A stretch of DNA of 64,000 bases. It comes from Rhizopus arrhizus. Taxonomy: Eukaryota; Mucoromycota; Mucoromycetes; Mucorales; Rhizopodaceae. The stretch lies in assembly GCA_024220505.1 (NCBI GenBank), contig JAKZZE010000004.1:2356001-2420000 (forward strand). The letters are read 5' to 3'. Below the pieces are notes generated by a model that ran no database searches, was not told the DNA's origin, and saw only the letters and a list, made by a program, of their open reading frames with translations. Positions 13,141 through 22,941 of this stretch are shown piece by piece. Made by a program: the position numbers and the translations under genes. Within the stretch, counting starts at the first letter, position 1; each line of letters starts with the position of its first letter.

Positions 13141-14070
13141 TTATGTAAAGACAGCAGAAGGAGAAGTACTATAGATTAAGTTTGTTGAATGAGAGTTGTA
13201 AAAACAATACTTGTTTACAAAATCAGTATAATCCATGTCAGGTACTAGAGAATTATTTGAGTTTTGTATAAAGATAGGAAGGGTATATTTTTGATCGATG
13301 GGAGGTGTGATAGGAGGTGAAGGAGGAGGTAGTGAACTGTTATTGGTGGTTTTAGTCTTGATGGGTGTGATAGAAGGTGTGACTGTAGTTGCAGTAGCAG
13401 CAGATAAAGAAGCAGTAAAATCATATCTTTTTGATAGTGTCTTCTTTTGCTGTGGTTGTGGTTGTGCTATGACTGGAAGAGTGATGATGATTTGATAATT
13501 CAAGCCATTATTATTATCCCAATAGTCTTGTCCGTTGACTGAATATTTTAGTGCAAAATAAATTGTTTGTTCTTTTGCTTCAATCGGAATTGAAAATAAA
13601 AATCGATCCCAAGTATTGGATGTACTCGGGATGGATTCCTTGAATATTCCAGTTGTTTCTTGAAATGTACTCCACAAGTCAAATGTATAACGGACGGTAA
13701 CGATCTTTTGATAAGAAATATTTAAAGCACGACAACGACCTTCCATAACAAATTGATTCTTTTCACCATCCAACAGTTGTACATTTTCCATACGAATCTT
13801 GTTATCTTCATAAAGTAATCTTGTTCTTGATGGCCAATTAGGTTTAGTGATTGTACATTCATCAGCCAATATCACATCCTCTTCTTGTTCATGAATTGAC
13901 TTGGGTGATCTTGATTTATAAAAATAAACGACTTGTTCAAGTTGTTCATCATTAAATCGAACACTTTTTTTACTGTTCTTTGTCTTTGTTAATTCATGAA
14001 TTGGATAATAAGGAATTGAACGTTTTAATACAATTCTTTTTTTATGTGTTAATAATGTTGTAGTAGACAT
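13141..14070 (-). CDS. CBM21 protein, PP1 glycogen-targeting regulatory subunit
   Basis: Single exon, 309 aa. Residues 35-39 (KSVRF) are a textbook RVxF docking site for protein phosphatase 1. Residues ~85-200 form a family 21 carbohydrate-binding module: VQLLDGEKNQFVMEGRCRA, then YQKIVTVRYTFDLW.TF, WDRFLFSI, then a Tyr-rich segment and DYWDNNNGLNYQI, which hold the aromatic and Asn residues used for glycogen binding. The C-terminal third is Thr/Ser/Pro-rich. The family (yeast Gac1, animal PPP1R3) brings PP1 to glycogen to dephosphorylate glycogen synthase. The short length and single CBM resemble PPP1R3-type subunits more than the much longer Gac1. Confidence 0.88.
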   Translation of the reverse strand: MSTTTLLTHKKRIVLKRSIPYYPIHELTKTKNSKKSVRFNDEQLEQVVYFYKSRSPKSIHEQEEDVILADECTITKPNWPSRTRLLYEDNKIRMENVQLLDGEKNQFVMEGRCRALNISYQKIVTVRYTFDLWSTFQETTGIFKESIPSTSNTWDRFLFSIPIEAKEQTIYFALKYSVNGQDYWDNNNGLNYQIIITLPVIAQPQPQQKKTLSKRYDFTASLSAATATTVTPSITPIKTKTTNNSSLPPPSPPITPPIDQKYTLPIFIQNSNNSLVPDMDYTDFVNKYCFYNSHSTNLIYSTSPSAVFT

Positions 14071-15306
14071 AAAAAAAGGAAAATAGAAAACAAATGATTA
14101 AAAAAAAAAAGAAAAAAAAAAAAGAGGTTCTTTTATATCTCTTTTCAATGTTGTTTATCGAATGGATAAGATTGATAGAGTTTTGTTTGGTTCCACAGAT
14201 ATTAAACTTAAAACCCAGTTCCTATATTCTGGAACCCTATACTCCCTACCAAAAAAAAAAAGAAAAAAAAAAAAAAAAAAGAGACATGAAGCGAGGAAGA
14301 GAGTACAGGATGAGGGTTACTATAAATGCAATTTAATGTAGCCTAAAGGATGAGAGTTGAACGAATGAGAATAAAGATTTAATTATGATACGACATTTAC
14401 CCACCCTATTTTGCTTTTTTCCCGCTTTTTTTCCACTGAGCAACAATAACAAGGGAAAAAAAAAAAAAAAAAAAAAAAAAAGAAAAGATCGATGAACGCA
14501 TGATCCCTTATCGTTCCTCCCAAAAATAAAGTAGTTACACATACACACAAGCCATTTAGATAGACTATGAAACACACACACACGCCCTTGCGCATTCTTT
14601 CCGATAAATTATCTGTTGATTTCTAGATTTAGAATTTATTTTCTTGACAAATTGTTACAAGTTGTACGAAACATGTTGAGAAGCACAACTTGTATAACTC
14701 AAAAGAACAAAGAAGAAGAAAACAAGAAAAAACTAAACTTTATTGTTGTCTTAATCATCCCACATTTGTTCCTTTTTTTAAAATGAACAAGTGAATGAAT
14801 ATCAAAGTAGTCAACGCATTGAAGTCTATTTGTTAATTGACGTCACTTGAATTTCTTTTTTTAAAATATAAAAAAAAAAAAAAAAAAAAAATAAAAGGCA
14901 AAGACAAAGACAGTGAATCATCTCGGTTAAAGAAGAAAAGAGAGTTTGAACGGGATATTCCCGTATCTGATCTTGATCCGATATGTCCGCACGTCTTGAC
15001 TCCTTTTTTAGGCAACCCTCCTTCCTTTTGATAGGTATGAAAGGATAGATAATTCATATTCAACAAATCATGATGACACATTTTATAAACATTTGGGGAT
15101 TAAAAAGAGAGTTGAAACAAAAAAATAAAAAAAAAATAAAAAAAAATTAAAATTAAAATTAAAAAAAGGTTTTTATTATTCCGGGTGAGTGATATAATTC
15201 TTTTTTATTTATATGATTTAAATAGACGCCACTTTGAACAGGTTTTATTTTATTATTTGACAGTTTAAAATGAATTTAATTTCTACAAGTTTACAAGCAC
15301 ACACAT
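14071..15306. other. Intergenic, rich in A/T homopolymers
   Basis: Upstream region of the CBM21 gene, also downstream of the TALE gene. It holds several A runs (about 14101-14124, 14260-14280, 14457-14480, 14870-14891), a short CA repeat near 14572-14582 and an A/T-rich stretch at 15118-15165. The ORFs called here are poly-Lys or poly-Phe artefacts. No gene is seen. Confidence 0.55.
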
Positions 15307-15986
15307 TTATACATTTCGTTTGATTGATCTCAACTTTTTGCTTGGTGTTAATTTATCATCCTTCAATTTCCTTTTCATCATCTTCCCCTTCTTTCTTTCT
15401 TCACTGTCATTCAATAAAGTAGGTAATAAACGTCTTCGGGCATTTATAAACCAGTTACTGATTTGATTTAGTGAAAGTTCAGTCCTTTTTACTAGTTCCT
15501 TCTTTTCTTCTTCTGTTGGGTAAGGATGTTTCACATGTTCCTTTAACCATCCTTTCAACACAGCCGTCACATCCTTTGGTAAGTTTCCTCTTCTCTTCTT
15601 TTTCTTTACTACTACTTCTTCTTCTTCTTCAGATACAATCACTATTTCTTCTTCTTCAATTCTATATTTTCTTTTTATTGTTGTCGTATTTGAGGATGAA
15701 CTGTGATCAGATAAAGAAGGTGAAGTGATAGGTGTCTGTGGTGGAGAAGAATAACGTGTGCTAAGAATAATATTACTCCAAAATTGACCATTTGATTTCA
15801 ACATGGCATTCACTTGAGTCTTTTTTAGTTCAATCAACTGATAATCACTACTACTTGAATTATCATGAAATAAGATGACAGGACTAAACATACGAAACTA
15901 TAATTATCATTTAGAATCATCCATTTTTTTTTTTTTATCTTTTATCAACCTACATTTGTATCTATACTTTTTGATGAATAAGGCAT
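15307..15986 (-). CDS. TALE-class homeodomain transcription factor
   Basis: Two exons: 15986-15954 (MPYSSKSIDTN) and 15897-15307, joined in phase 0 across a short GTAGGT...TATAG intron, giving 207 aa. Residues ~112-173 are a homeodomain of the KN/TALE type: LPKDVTAVLKGWLKEHVKHPYPTEEEK has the three extra loop residues after helix 1 (PYP), and helix 3 reads NQISNWFINARRR. A very acidic stretch (EEEEIVIVSEEEEE) followed by KKKKRR precedes it, and the tail is Lys-rich. It is a nuclear DNA-binding regulator; the targets are unknown. Relatives in fungi include Cup9/Tos8 and mating-type or developmental TALE factors. The protein is short, with little outside the homeodomain. Confidence 0.85.
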
Positions 15987-18145
15987 CTTTTAAAATAAAG
16001 AAAAGAAAAAGAACAAAATGATAGTCTTTTTAAATATCAATAAAAAAAGGGGATCAACTGAATGACAGATGATGATCGACGCATAAATAAACGAATTTAT
16101 ATAAACAAATACAAATAAAACTTGGTTGCTTTTTTAATTTTAATCTTGAATTTTTAGGAGATGATAAGGAGAGAAAGAGGTTGGTTGTAAACAATGATTT
16201 ACTTTAGGAGAACTAAAAGGAGAACAAGTAATAAAAGGAGGCTTTGTAAAACAAAAGAAAAAAAAAAAAGGGGGAGAGGCAAAAGATTTATTTTGACATT
16301 TAAAAACAGATAAATTAAGCAACAAGTGGCAAAAAAAAAAAAAAGGTTTGTTTGATATATCATCTATAATAAATCAGGATTGATTGACTATTTTTTTTTT
16401 TTTTCATATTTTGATCTTTAACCTGTCTTTTAGATCAACCATCATCATTCATAAAGCCTTTTATATTCAATCCATCTTCCTTGTCTGCATTCTATTTAAT
16501 CGCACTGTTTAAAGAATCATTCATTTCGATTCTAAATCTTGACATAAAATGAAACAAAAAAGGTCTGCTATCTGATTTAAACCTGAGATTCCATCTCTTT
16601 CATCCACTGTACTGCATCAGTCACTGTTTCATGCATTCCCATCTACGTCACTCTGTTTATACCATACCAAATGTATGTCTTAAAGTCAATTTGATGCTTC
16701 AGCTTTTGTTTTCCTCAAGAAAAAGATGTGTGACATCTTGGGATCATTGAAAATCCAAGGTCATACAACAGACTGTGATAATCACTGCAAGTCGTCTAAA
16801 AAGGGATATTTGTCCCTTTGGTTCCATTCTGAATGGCGTGCTTTTATAGTGAGCCCCAATCGTCTGATGACTGAACAGTGGTATCAACGCACCTTTATTC
16901 ATCCATCTTTTATGATCAGTTTTTGTACATACAACTCATCTCATGAACTACTTGCACAACAATCACCGTATGCCTCACGCGACTTTCAACAAGCAGTCAG
17001 TGTGTCTTGTACTGAAACCAATCTAGATTCTACCAATCAACAAAGCAAAAAGTCATTGAAATTTCCTGATACTTTGTTGACTTGTCCATGGTGTTTTTTT
17101 TTTTTCGATTTTGATACTCTTGGTCAATCCTCTGTATTTCGTTTGCAGTAAATAGTAGCTCTGTACAAGGCCTGTACACTGTCACTCAACCATGGTATAC
17201 TTTCTGAATATCTTGAATACATTTTTGTATTAGTGGAGCGTTCAAGTATCAAATAAAAACATCTTCTCTCTACACCAAAAAAAAAAAAAGACTGGCTTTG
17301 TTTAGACAGGTTACACTTAATTCTACGTCACAACCAAAGCTTTTAATTCAGTCATTATTAGGACCGATAGGAAAACAACGAAAATGAAACTTCTGCTATT
17401 AAAAATTATTGTTAAAGTCAATTGGTTATCTTTATAGATTATGACAAGAGTACAGTGAGCTTTATAATTCTTTTCAGAAATAGGAAAAGAGAGACGGGAA
17501 GTATACCGTAGATCTCCTGAATGTTATTTTTCAAACTGACTTTCAACAGCTATTTTTTTTTTTTTTAAATCAATAAACCCTCACTTTCTCACAGCTGATC
17601 TTGTTAACCTAATAAAGCATGAATTGTTTTAAAGCCAAGAAGGATCGAGAATATCTATTGTTAAAGACGTGCTCAAACCTTTATTTTTAACTATATACAA
17701 ATCAAATAGTTTGATGATAAACAACTTTTATCTTTTTTATGTTTCTACCGTCTATTGAAAAGCATGCTTTGTATACACATTACACATTACTAAAAAAAAC
17801 CTCTTTAGACCACTCTATTTTAAACTTGCTACTGTATCCATATTATCATAATAAAATAGAAAAGAAAATTGAAGCCTATTGATAGACAAAGACATTCATC
17901 AGTATTGAATTCAGTAAAGATTCTTATTTCATGAATAAATAAATAAAAAGCCCAGCCATCTAATCTAACACAAGTAATCCTCTTTTGCACAGATTTTGTA
18001 TTCAAGCTCTCACTCCATCGTCATTTGTTCGTTTGTCGATTTGATGTTCCTTTTTCAATATTAAAAATAAGATTGCCCTGAAATCCTTTCAGTGACACTA
18101 TCTGTTTTGATGGATAATGTACTACAAAAGAGTATTTTTGCCATC
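15987..18145. other. Intergenic region left of the transposon island
   Basis: AT-rich, with T and A runs. Apart from the uncertain ORF at 16726-17151 nothing coding is recognisable. The right part (about 17160-18145) is stop-rich and holds no recognisable RNA gene. Confidence 0.4.
16726..17151 (+). CDS. Uncertain ORF, possible gene fragment
   Basis: 141-codon open frame with more balanced codon use than the surrounding AT-rich DNA and a mixed composition (Trp, Cys, His, Pro) not typical of random AT-rich frames. It has no signal peptide, membrane segment or motif that I recognise. A T run near 17094-17104 produces FFFF at its end, and the sequence just before the stop (TTTGCAG) could be a splice acceptor, so the true 3' end may differ. 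Could equally be a decayed exon. Confidence 0.3.
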   Translation: MCDILGSLKIQGHTTDCDNHCKSSKKGYLSLWFHSEWRAFIVSPNRLMTEQWYQRTFIHPSFMISFCTYNSSHELLAQQSPYASRDFQQAVSVSCTETNLDSTNQQSKKSLKFPDTLLTCPWCFFFFDFDTLGQSSVFRLQ

Positions 18146-18429
18146 TCGCCAATGTGTACACCATTTTCGAAACTTGATTGCACATATTCAGAAAACAATC
18201 GCACAGTTGAAATTTCCATTGTGCACAAATAAAATCTTTAGGGTTGCTGGCTTACTTGACTCACTTCCGCACATCAAAGACAATAGGATTGCAAAAGCCA
18301 TGTGATCAGTTCACAAAGGCTCTTTGTTCAAACAGCCTTTGAACCTTATATCCGAATAGCGACAGAGCCCTTTAAGAGCCTCAAAACAAACACTGTTACA
18401 AGCTTCAGCGATCCTTGAGTTCACAGTCT

Positions 18430-18466
<37 letters not shown>

Positions 18467-18821
18467 CAAAAAGTCTTTCTCTTTAATCTTACTTTCAACT
18501 ACAGACCAGGACTGCTCCATCAGATTGAGCTCAGAGGGTTCACTCATCTTGCACAAACGTTTCGGTTATAGGACTTTCCTTGTTTACTGTCGATTAAAGT
18601 GTACCTTTCATATTCTTATAATGCTCAAAAAAAGCTTTGAGAATACCTAAATCCAGCCTTGGCGGTCAGAGAGTACTTGACTTTTTCGACTGACGAGATA
18701 GGTTAATTCTATCGACACATCACTCACACTTGGAGCATGGCGCTGTATGCTGCTTTTAACCTCTTTAGCTAAAACCCTTTGATGAGGCTCAGAAAAAGAA
18801 GCGTAAGGAGAGAGAGAGAGA
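18146..18821. repeat. Left arm of long inverted repeat
   Basis: Pairs with 20149-20816. Ends inward in an (AG)n run (about 18807-18822) whose complement (CT)n marks the inner end of the right arm. Contains a 35-base T tract (about 18432-18466). Confidence 0.85.
18311..18556 (-). pseudogene. Tc1/IS630-type transposase, C-terminal remnant (left arm)
   Basis: Reading the minus strand gives EPSELNLMEQSWSVVESKIK, which corresponds to the conserved SPDLNPIE-x-x-W-x-x-(L/V)K block carrying the last acidic residue of the DDE/D triad (Glu of LMEQ). A poly-Lys run encoded by the A tract follows, then ETVNSRIAEACN and a CLNKEPL ending, the usual tail of fungal IS630/Tc1 transposases. The upstream catalytic region is absent or full of stops, so this is a dead fragment. 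The poly-Lys insertion is probably homopolymer expansion. Confidence 0.65.
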
Positions 18822-19098
18822 GTAAAAGAAACAACCAAAAAGCGTTCTGTTGTAGTGTGGTTTCATCCAAATCTAAAAATTTAGGCCTTTTTTGTCTTTC
18901 AAACCCAAGTGCTTATTATTTATATTGCGTTTCTATAAGCGCCTTTTCCTTCATGAACAAACACGGTTTCGCTTTGATGTATGATTCTGTGACCGCCAAG
19001 TCTATGCTGTAGGACTTTGTAAGGCATGGATGTTGGTTTTTATTGTGAACGCTCTCCGTAGGCTTGACAGACGCCCTAAGCTAAGACTCAACTGAATG

Positions 19099-19137
<39 letters not shown>

Positions 19138-20148
19138 TAGACTTGTTTGATCTGTAAGCAAGGTATTTATCGAGAGTGTGTTGCCTTGATGTTGTTTTTG
19201 CTTAAGCTTATAGATAAACAGACAGATTCATGCTAACTACTGATAAGTTAAGCATTGGAAATTTTAATAAAGAAGAAAAATAAAGCACTATTGACTTACA
19301 AGTCACTCTCAATAATATAGTAATGAGGATCTTTATGGCTACTATGGGAGAAAGGGTATTTCTCGTAGCAGATTGGGTTACTTTATACGTGTTTTGTCAC
19401 GAATAATGCCTCAATTCCATAAACAACAGATGCTCTGCACGGCTTTGTTTTTACTGTCATACTCGTCTCTTTTTGAACACTCATTGAAAAGTACTGGTCA
19501 AACATCAAAAGTACGGAAAGAACTTCTTATGAAGAACAAGATCATTACTGAAAGAATTGAAGAAACAGTCAAACAAGTTGCAGCTAAATACTTTACATCG
19601 AAAGAATGTAAATACATAATAGATTTAATTTTGTTACTATAAAGCGTTTTTCATCTCGTTTTGAAAGCTTGCTACACTGGTTTTTTTTTTTAAAGAAAAA
19701 CTTCCTGCTACTATTAATGCTCAAGTAAAGCGAAAAGAGTATTTGGACTTTGAAAAACCAAGGTTTTTGCAGCGAGAAGCAATAGGGGATTTAGATTTTG
19801 CAATGACAAGGCTGACTTCAATGCTCATCAATAGAAACTTTGGAAAACGATCAAGCGCATCCTGAAAAAGGCAATTGTATCAACAAATGGAGGAGTAAAC
19901 ACCATGGTTATTAGTGCAGGTGTTATCGAATGCTGCTTTGAAGTCTTAAAAGAACTTCCAGAAGAGCTGAGTCCAGGAATGACAATGCTCGTAATGGTCA
20001 CTTGCACTAAGCACCTCCTGACATTTGTTTCAAACGTTCTGGACATGCTGTAAAAGCACCAAATGAAAGGCGCATTATTTAGCAAATGAATAGTGTATCT
20101 ATACATCTTCTGCTGTAGGGAGTTTTACCAAGAAAAGAGGCTTCAATT
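18822..20148. other. Unique centre of the palindromic island
   Basis: 1.3 kb without symmetry. It includes a 36-base A tract (19099-19134), an 89-codon plus-strand frame (19373-19642) rich in Lys, Thr and Leu, and further protein-like pieces near 19700-20050 (for example LDFEKPRFLQREAIGDLDFA, then GGVNTMVISAGVIECCFEVL) broken by stops and frame changes. I cannot name them. They could be the decayed front half of a transposase or a captured host gene. Confidence 0.4.
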
Positions 20149-20500
20149 CTCTCTCTCTCCTTACGCTTCTTTTTCTGAGCCTCATCAAAGGGTTTTAGCT
20201 AAAGAGGTTAAAAGCAGCATACAGCGCCATGCTCCAAGTGTGAGTGATGTGTCGATAGAATTAACCTATCTCGTCAGTCGAAAAAGTCAAGTACTCTCTG
20301 ACCGCCAAGGCTGGATTTAGGTATTCTCAAAGCTTTTTTTGAGCATTATAAGAATATGAAAGGTACACTTTAATCGACAGTAAACAAGGAAAGTCCTATA
20401 ACCGAAACGTTTGTGCAAGATGAGTGAACCCTCTGAGCTCAATCTGATGGAGCAGTCCTGGTCTGTAGTTGAAAGTAAGATTAAAGAGAAAGACTTTTTG

Positions 20501-20532
<32 letters not shown>

Positions 20533-20816
20533 AGACTGTGAACTCAAGGATCGCTGAAGCTTGTAACAGTGTTTGTTTTGAGGCTCTTAAAGGGCTCTGT
20601 CGCTATTCGGATATAAGGTTCAAAGGCTGTTTGAACAAAGAGCCTTTGTGAACTGATCACATGGCTTTTGCAATCCTATTGTCTTTGATGTGCGGAAGTG
20701 AGTCAAGTAAGCCAGCAACCCTAAAGATTTTATTTGTGCACAATGGATATTTCAACTGTGCGATTGTTTTCTGAATATGTGCAATCAAGTTTCGAAAATG
20801 GTGTACAAGTTGGCGA
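20149..20816. repeat. Right arm of long inverted repeat
   Basis: Reverse complement of 18146-18821, with a 30-base A tract (20501-20530) where the left arm has 35 T. Confidence 0.85.
20420..20651 (+). pseudogene. Tc1/IS630-type transposase, C-terminal remnant (right arm)
   Basis: Mirror copy of the left-arm remnant: MSEPSELNLMEQSWSVVESK in frame up to the A tract. Because the tract is 30 rather than 35 bases, the tail (ETVNSRIAEACN...CLNKEPL) falls out of frame here while it stays in frame on the left. Confidence 0.65.
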
Positions 20817-20879
20817 TTTGATTAATTAAAATATAAAGCCGCACATACAACATGACAGACATCAACAATAGTACAAACT

Positions 20880-21570
20880 GTCCAAGTTCTCGCTTTGGAA
20901 AAGCATACCTCCTCCAGTGGAAGAAGTCAGTACCAAGACCTTCAAGGCCATCAAGAAACAGTTTTTGCAACAGGTTTAGATTACCAAAAACAACATAAAA
21001 AGTCAAAACTGCTTTCTTGCTCTCGACCAACAGTCTCACTTGATCCAATCCTTTGGTTGCCGATGACCCGAAAAGAACGTAGCCGATGCATAAGATGGCG
21101 CCTTGGATGGCTTCCTGGCGGTAAACCCAGGCCCTGTCCCCTCTATCCAAATCAGACGCTGACAAAAACGCACGCAATTTAATGTCTCAACATGCACAAC
21201 CGGCTACAAATGCCTAGCACTATTGAAGGTCCTTTGTCGTTCCTTTTAAATCTCCTACCAACAAAACTTCCTCGTTCAAGTCGTACAGTTACCCCTTGAA
21301 TCCTTCGTTGGCCAACCATATGTTCAATACTATTTGAACTGGATTCTCTTTACAACCATATAGACACTTGTATCAGACCTCCACATGGTCAACTCCTTCC
21401 AAATTGGCTTTTAAAGCATTGAAGATGTTACTATTTTCCAACTACTATTCTATTGACCTTTTTTACCTTTGATCCCGAAGGGTTTTTTAGCTTCACATTA
21501 CTTTACTTCATATTGAACTAGTCCGGGCAAACAGATGTGATAAACACCCCGCGCTCAAATGGACTTTATA
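20880..21570 (+). pseudogene. 3' end of a non-LTR retroelement (RT C-terminal region and 3' UTR)
   Basis: Plus-strand translation around 21060-21300 reads RKERSRCIRWRLGWLPGGKP followed by a Cys/His-type segment (RPCPLYPNQ...THAI*CLNMHNR) and PLSFLLNLLPTKLPRSSRT, then a RWPTICSILFELD segment. I read this as the C-terminal region of reverse-transcriptase ORFs of fungal non-LTR (LINE-like) elements; it is interrupted by stops. The following ACCTTTGATCCCGAAGGG and TTGAACTAGTCCGGGCAAA blocks reappear, diverged, at 44029-44090 and on the minus strand at 55050-55140, which defines a shared 3' UTR. The element begins directly after the right arm, so it is 5'-truncated. Confidence 0.65.
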
Positions 21571-22056
21571 AATAAATAATCTTTAAAATTAAAATATAAA
21601 GAATAAAACTTGAAACGCAAATATATTTTTTTCCATCTCCACAAAATAAAAAGAGGGTCAATTCGCCAATTGAAACGTTTCAAAGCGTTGATTTATTACC
21701 ATATTTATCCTCAAGTTTTTTTTGAAGCACGTTAATGTTATTGTAAAACTCAGTAACTGCGGATAAACTGTTTAAAATAAAATGAACTGTTTCATAGTTT
21801 CATATTTTCATAAAGAAACCAAGTAAGTAGGCATAAATCCTCAAGAGAAAAAACTCGATATTAAATTGTATATTAAAACCAACTCAAGTACCGAATGAAA
21901 GTTCTTCAATAGGAATGATTCTATTTTAAGGAGTGAAATAAAAAAAAAAAAAAAATTAAAACTCCCGAATCTACATTTATACACTCACATGTCTTTATAC
22001 CCTTTTTCTCTTCTCTTCATTCCCTCTTCTTCTTTTTATTTATTTTTCGATTAAAC
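21571..22056. other. Intergenic, upstream region of the HAD gene
   Basis: AT-rich, no gene seen. A pyrimidine-rich stretch (about 21991-22046, CTTTTTCTC/CTTCTTC type) directly precedes the ATG of the HAD gene and is likely its core promoter or leader. Confidence 0.4.
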
Positions 22057-22941
22057 ATGCCTGTTAGAGAAGCTCGTAAATTAATTGCGGTTGATTTAGA
22101 TCAAACATTGTGCGATACCTTGCAAAATCTAGTTGAATGGCACAATGATACCTATCACACACAACTCAAGCTGACAGATTTCGACACATTAGATTTTTGG
22201 AAAATCTGGGGAGGTACAAGTGAAGAGAGCTGCAGAAAAATAAGGGAATTTTATGATTCAAGGCACTTTGATGAAATTAAACCTATCAAGGACTTTGCCT
22301 TAGAAGCACTTAAGATGCTTAAAAAGAGAGGATTTCAATTAGTCATTGTCACATCAAGGCAACAATTCATAGCTGAAAAGACAAAAAAGTTCATTGACAG
22401 GCATTATCCAGGTAAGCGGTTCATCCCCTCTTTTTTTTCTCTCTCTCTCTCTCTTTGTGTGTGTCACTTGTCATTTTCTTACATGTGTTCTAAAAAAGGC
22501 ATATTTGAAAGCATTTACTTTTGCAACTTGAATCTATCTGAAAAGGAACGACTTGAATATATCTCAAAGCCAAAATCAGTCATTTGCCAAGAGATTGGTG
22601 TGGACGTCTTGATTGATGATTCATTTGAACACGCATTAGGATGTAGTGATATTGGTGTGGATGTCTTGTTATATGACAGACAAGGAATATACAAGTGGAA
22701 TCATCAACAATTACCAAATAACGTGCACAGAGTATTCAATTGGAAACAAGTCATGGCTCGCTTTCCGAAACCCTCAAGTCCACTCAAACACTGTATTTAT
22801 TCATTTGATGACGCTGATGATTATTATTGTTATCATGATCATTCTTATTGTCAGTATGAAACTATTGAAGTAGAAGAAGAAGAATTAAGTGAAGAGGAAT
22901 TGAATTACCATTACACAAAGGACAATAGCGTTTGGGTCTAG
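22057..22941 (+). CDS. HAD-superfamily hydrolase (5'-nucleotidase C-like)
   Basis: Two exons: 22057-22411 and 22499-22941, joined in phase 1 (HYP-G-IFESIYF), giving 265 aa. Motif I DLDQTLCDT (Asp13, Asp15) is the phosphoryl-accepting HAD signature. VIVTSRQ is motif II, and a Lys is available before CQEIGVDVLIDDS, the motif IV acidic pair. The layout with a small helical cap resembles the NT5C/YqfW 5'-nucleotidase family. The intron 22412-22498 is 87 nt, a multiple of three, and has no stop, so retaining it would insert 29 residues (S/L/C-rich) without breaking the frame. Its non-conserved composition and the intact HYPGIFESIYF junction favour splicing. The C-terminus is acidic and Tyr/His-rich. 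Confidence 0.78.
   Translation: MPVREARKLIAVDLDQTLCDTLQNLVEWHNDTYHTQLKLTDFDTLDFWKIWGGTSEESCRKIREFYDSRHFDEIKPIKDFALEALKMLKKRGFQLVIVTSRQQFIAEKTKKFIDRHYPGKRFIPSFFSLSLSLCVCHLSFSYMCSKKGIFESIYFCNLNLSEKERLEYISKPKSVICQEIGVDVLIDDSFEHALGCSDIGVDVLLYDRQGIYKWNHQQLPNNVHRVFNWKQVMARFPKPSSPLKHCIYSFDDADDYYCYHDHSYCQYETIEVEEEELSEEELNYHYTKDNSVWV

Larger units (their letters stand above)
18146..20816. mobile_element. Palindromic transposon island: two ~670 bp inverted arms around a 1.3 kb centre
   Basis: The left arm 18146-18821 is the near-identical reverse complement of the right arm 20149-20816. The arms differ mainly in the length of an internal A/T homopolymer (35 versus 30 bases). Similarity stops at TCGCCAA (18146) on the left and TTGGCGA (20816) on the right. 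Each arm carries, reading outward, the last ~80 codons of a Tc1/IS630-like DDE transposase. The centre (18822-20148) is not symmetric. This may be two inverted copies of one element after rearrangement, or a fold-back element. I see no target-site duplication at the outer borders. Confidence 0.7.

Noticed and set aside
14094..15081. Several ORFs with poly-Lys or poly-Phe
   Set aside because: They are translations of A/T homopolymer runs with stop-rich surroundings.
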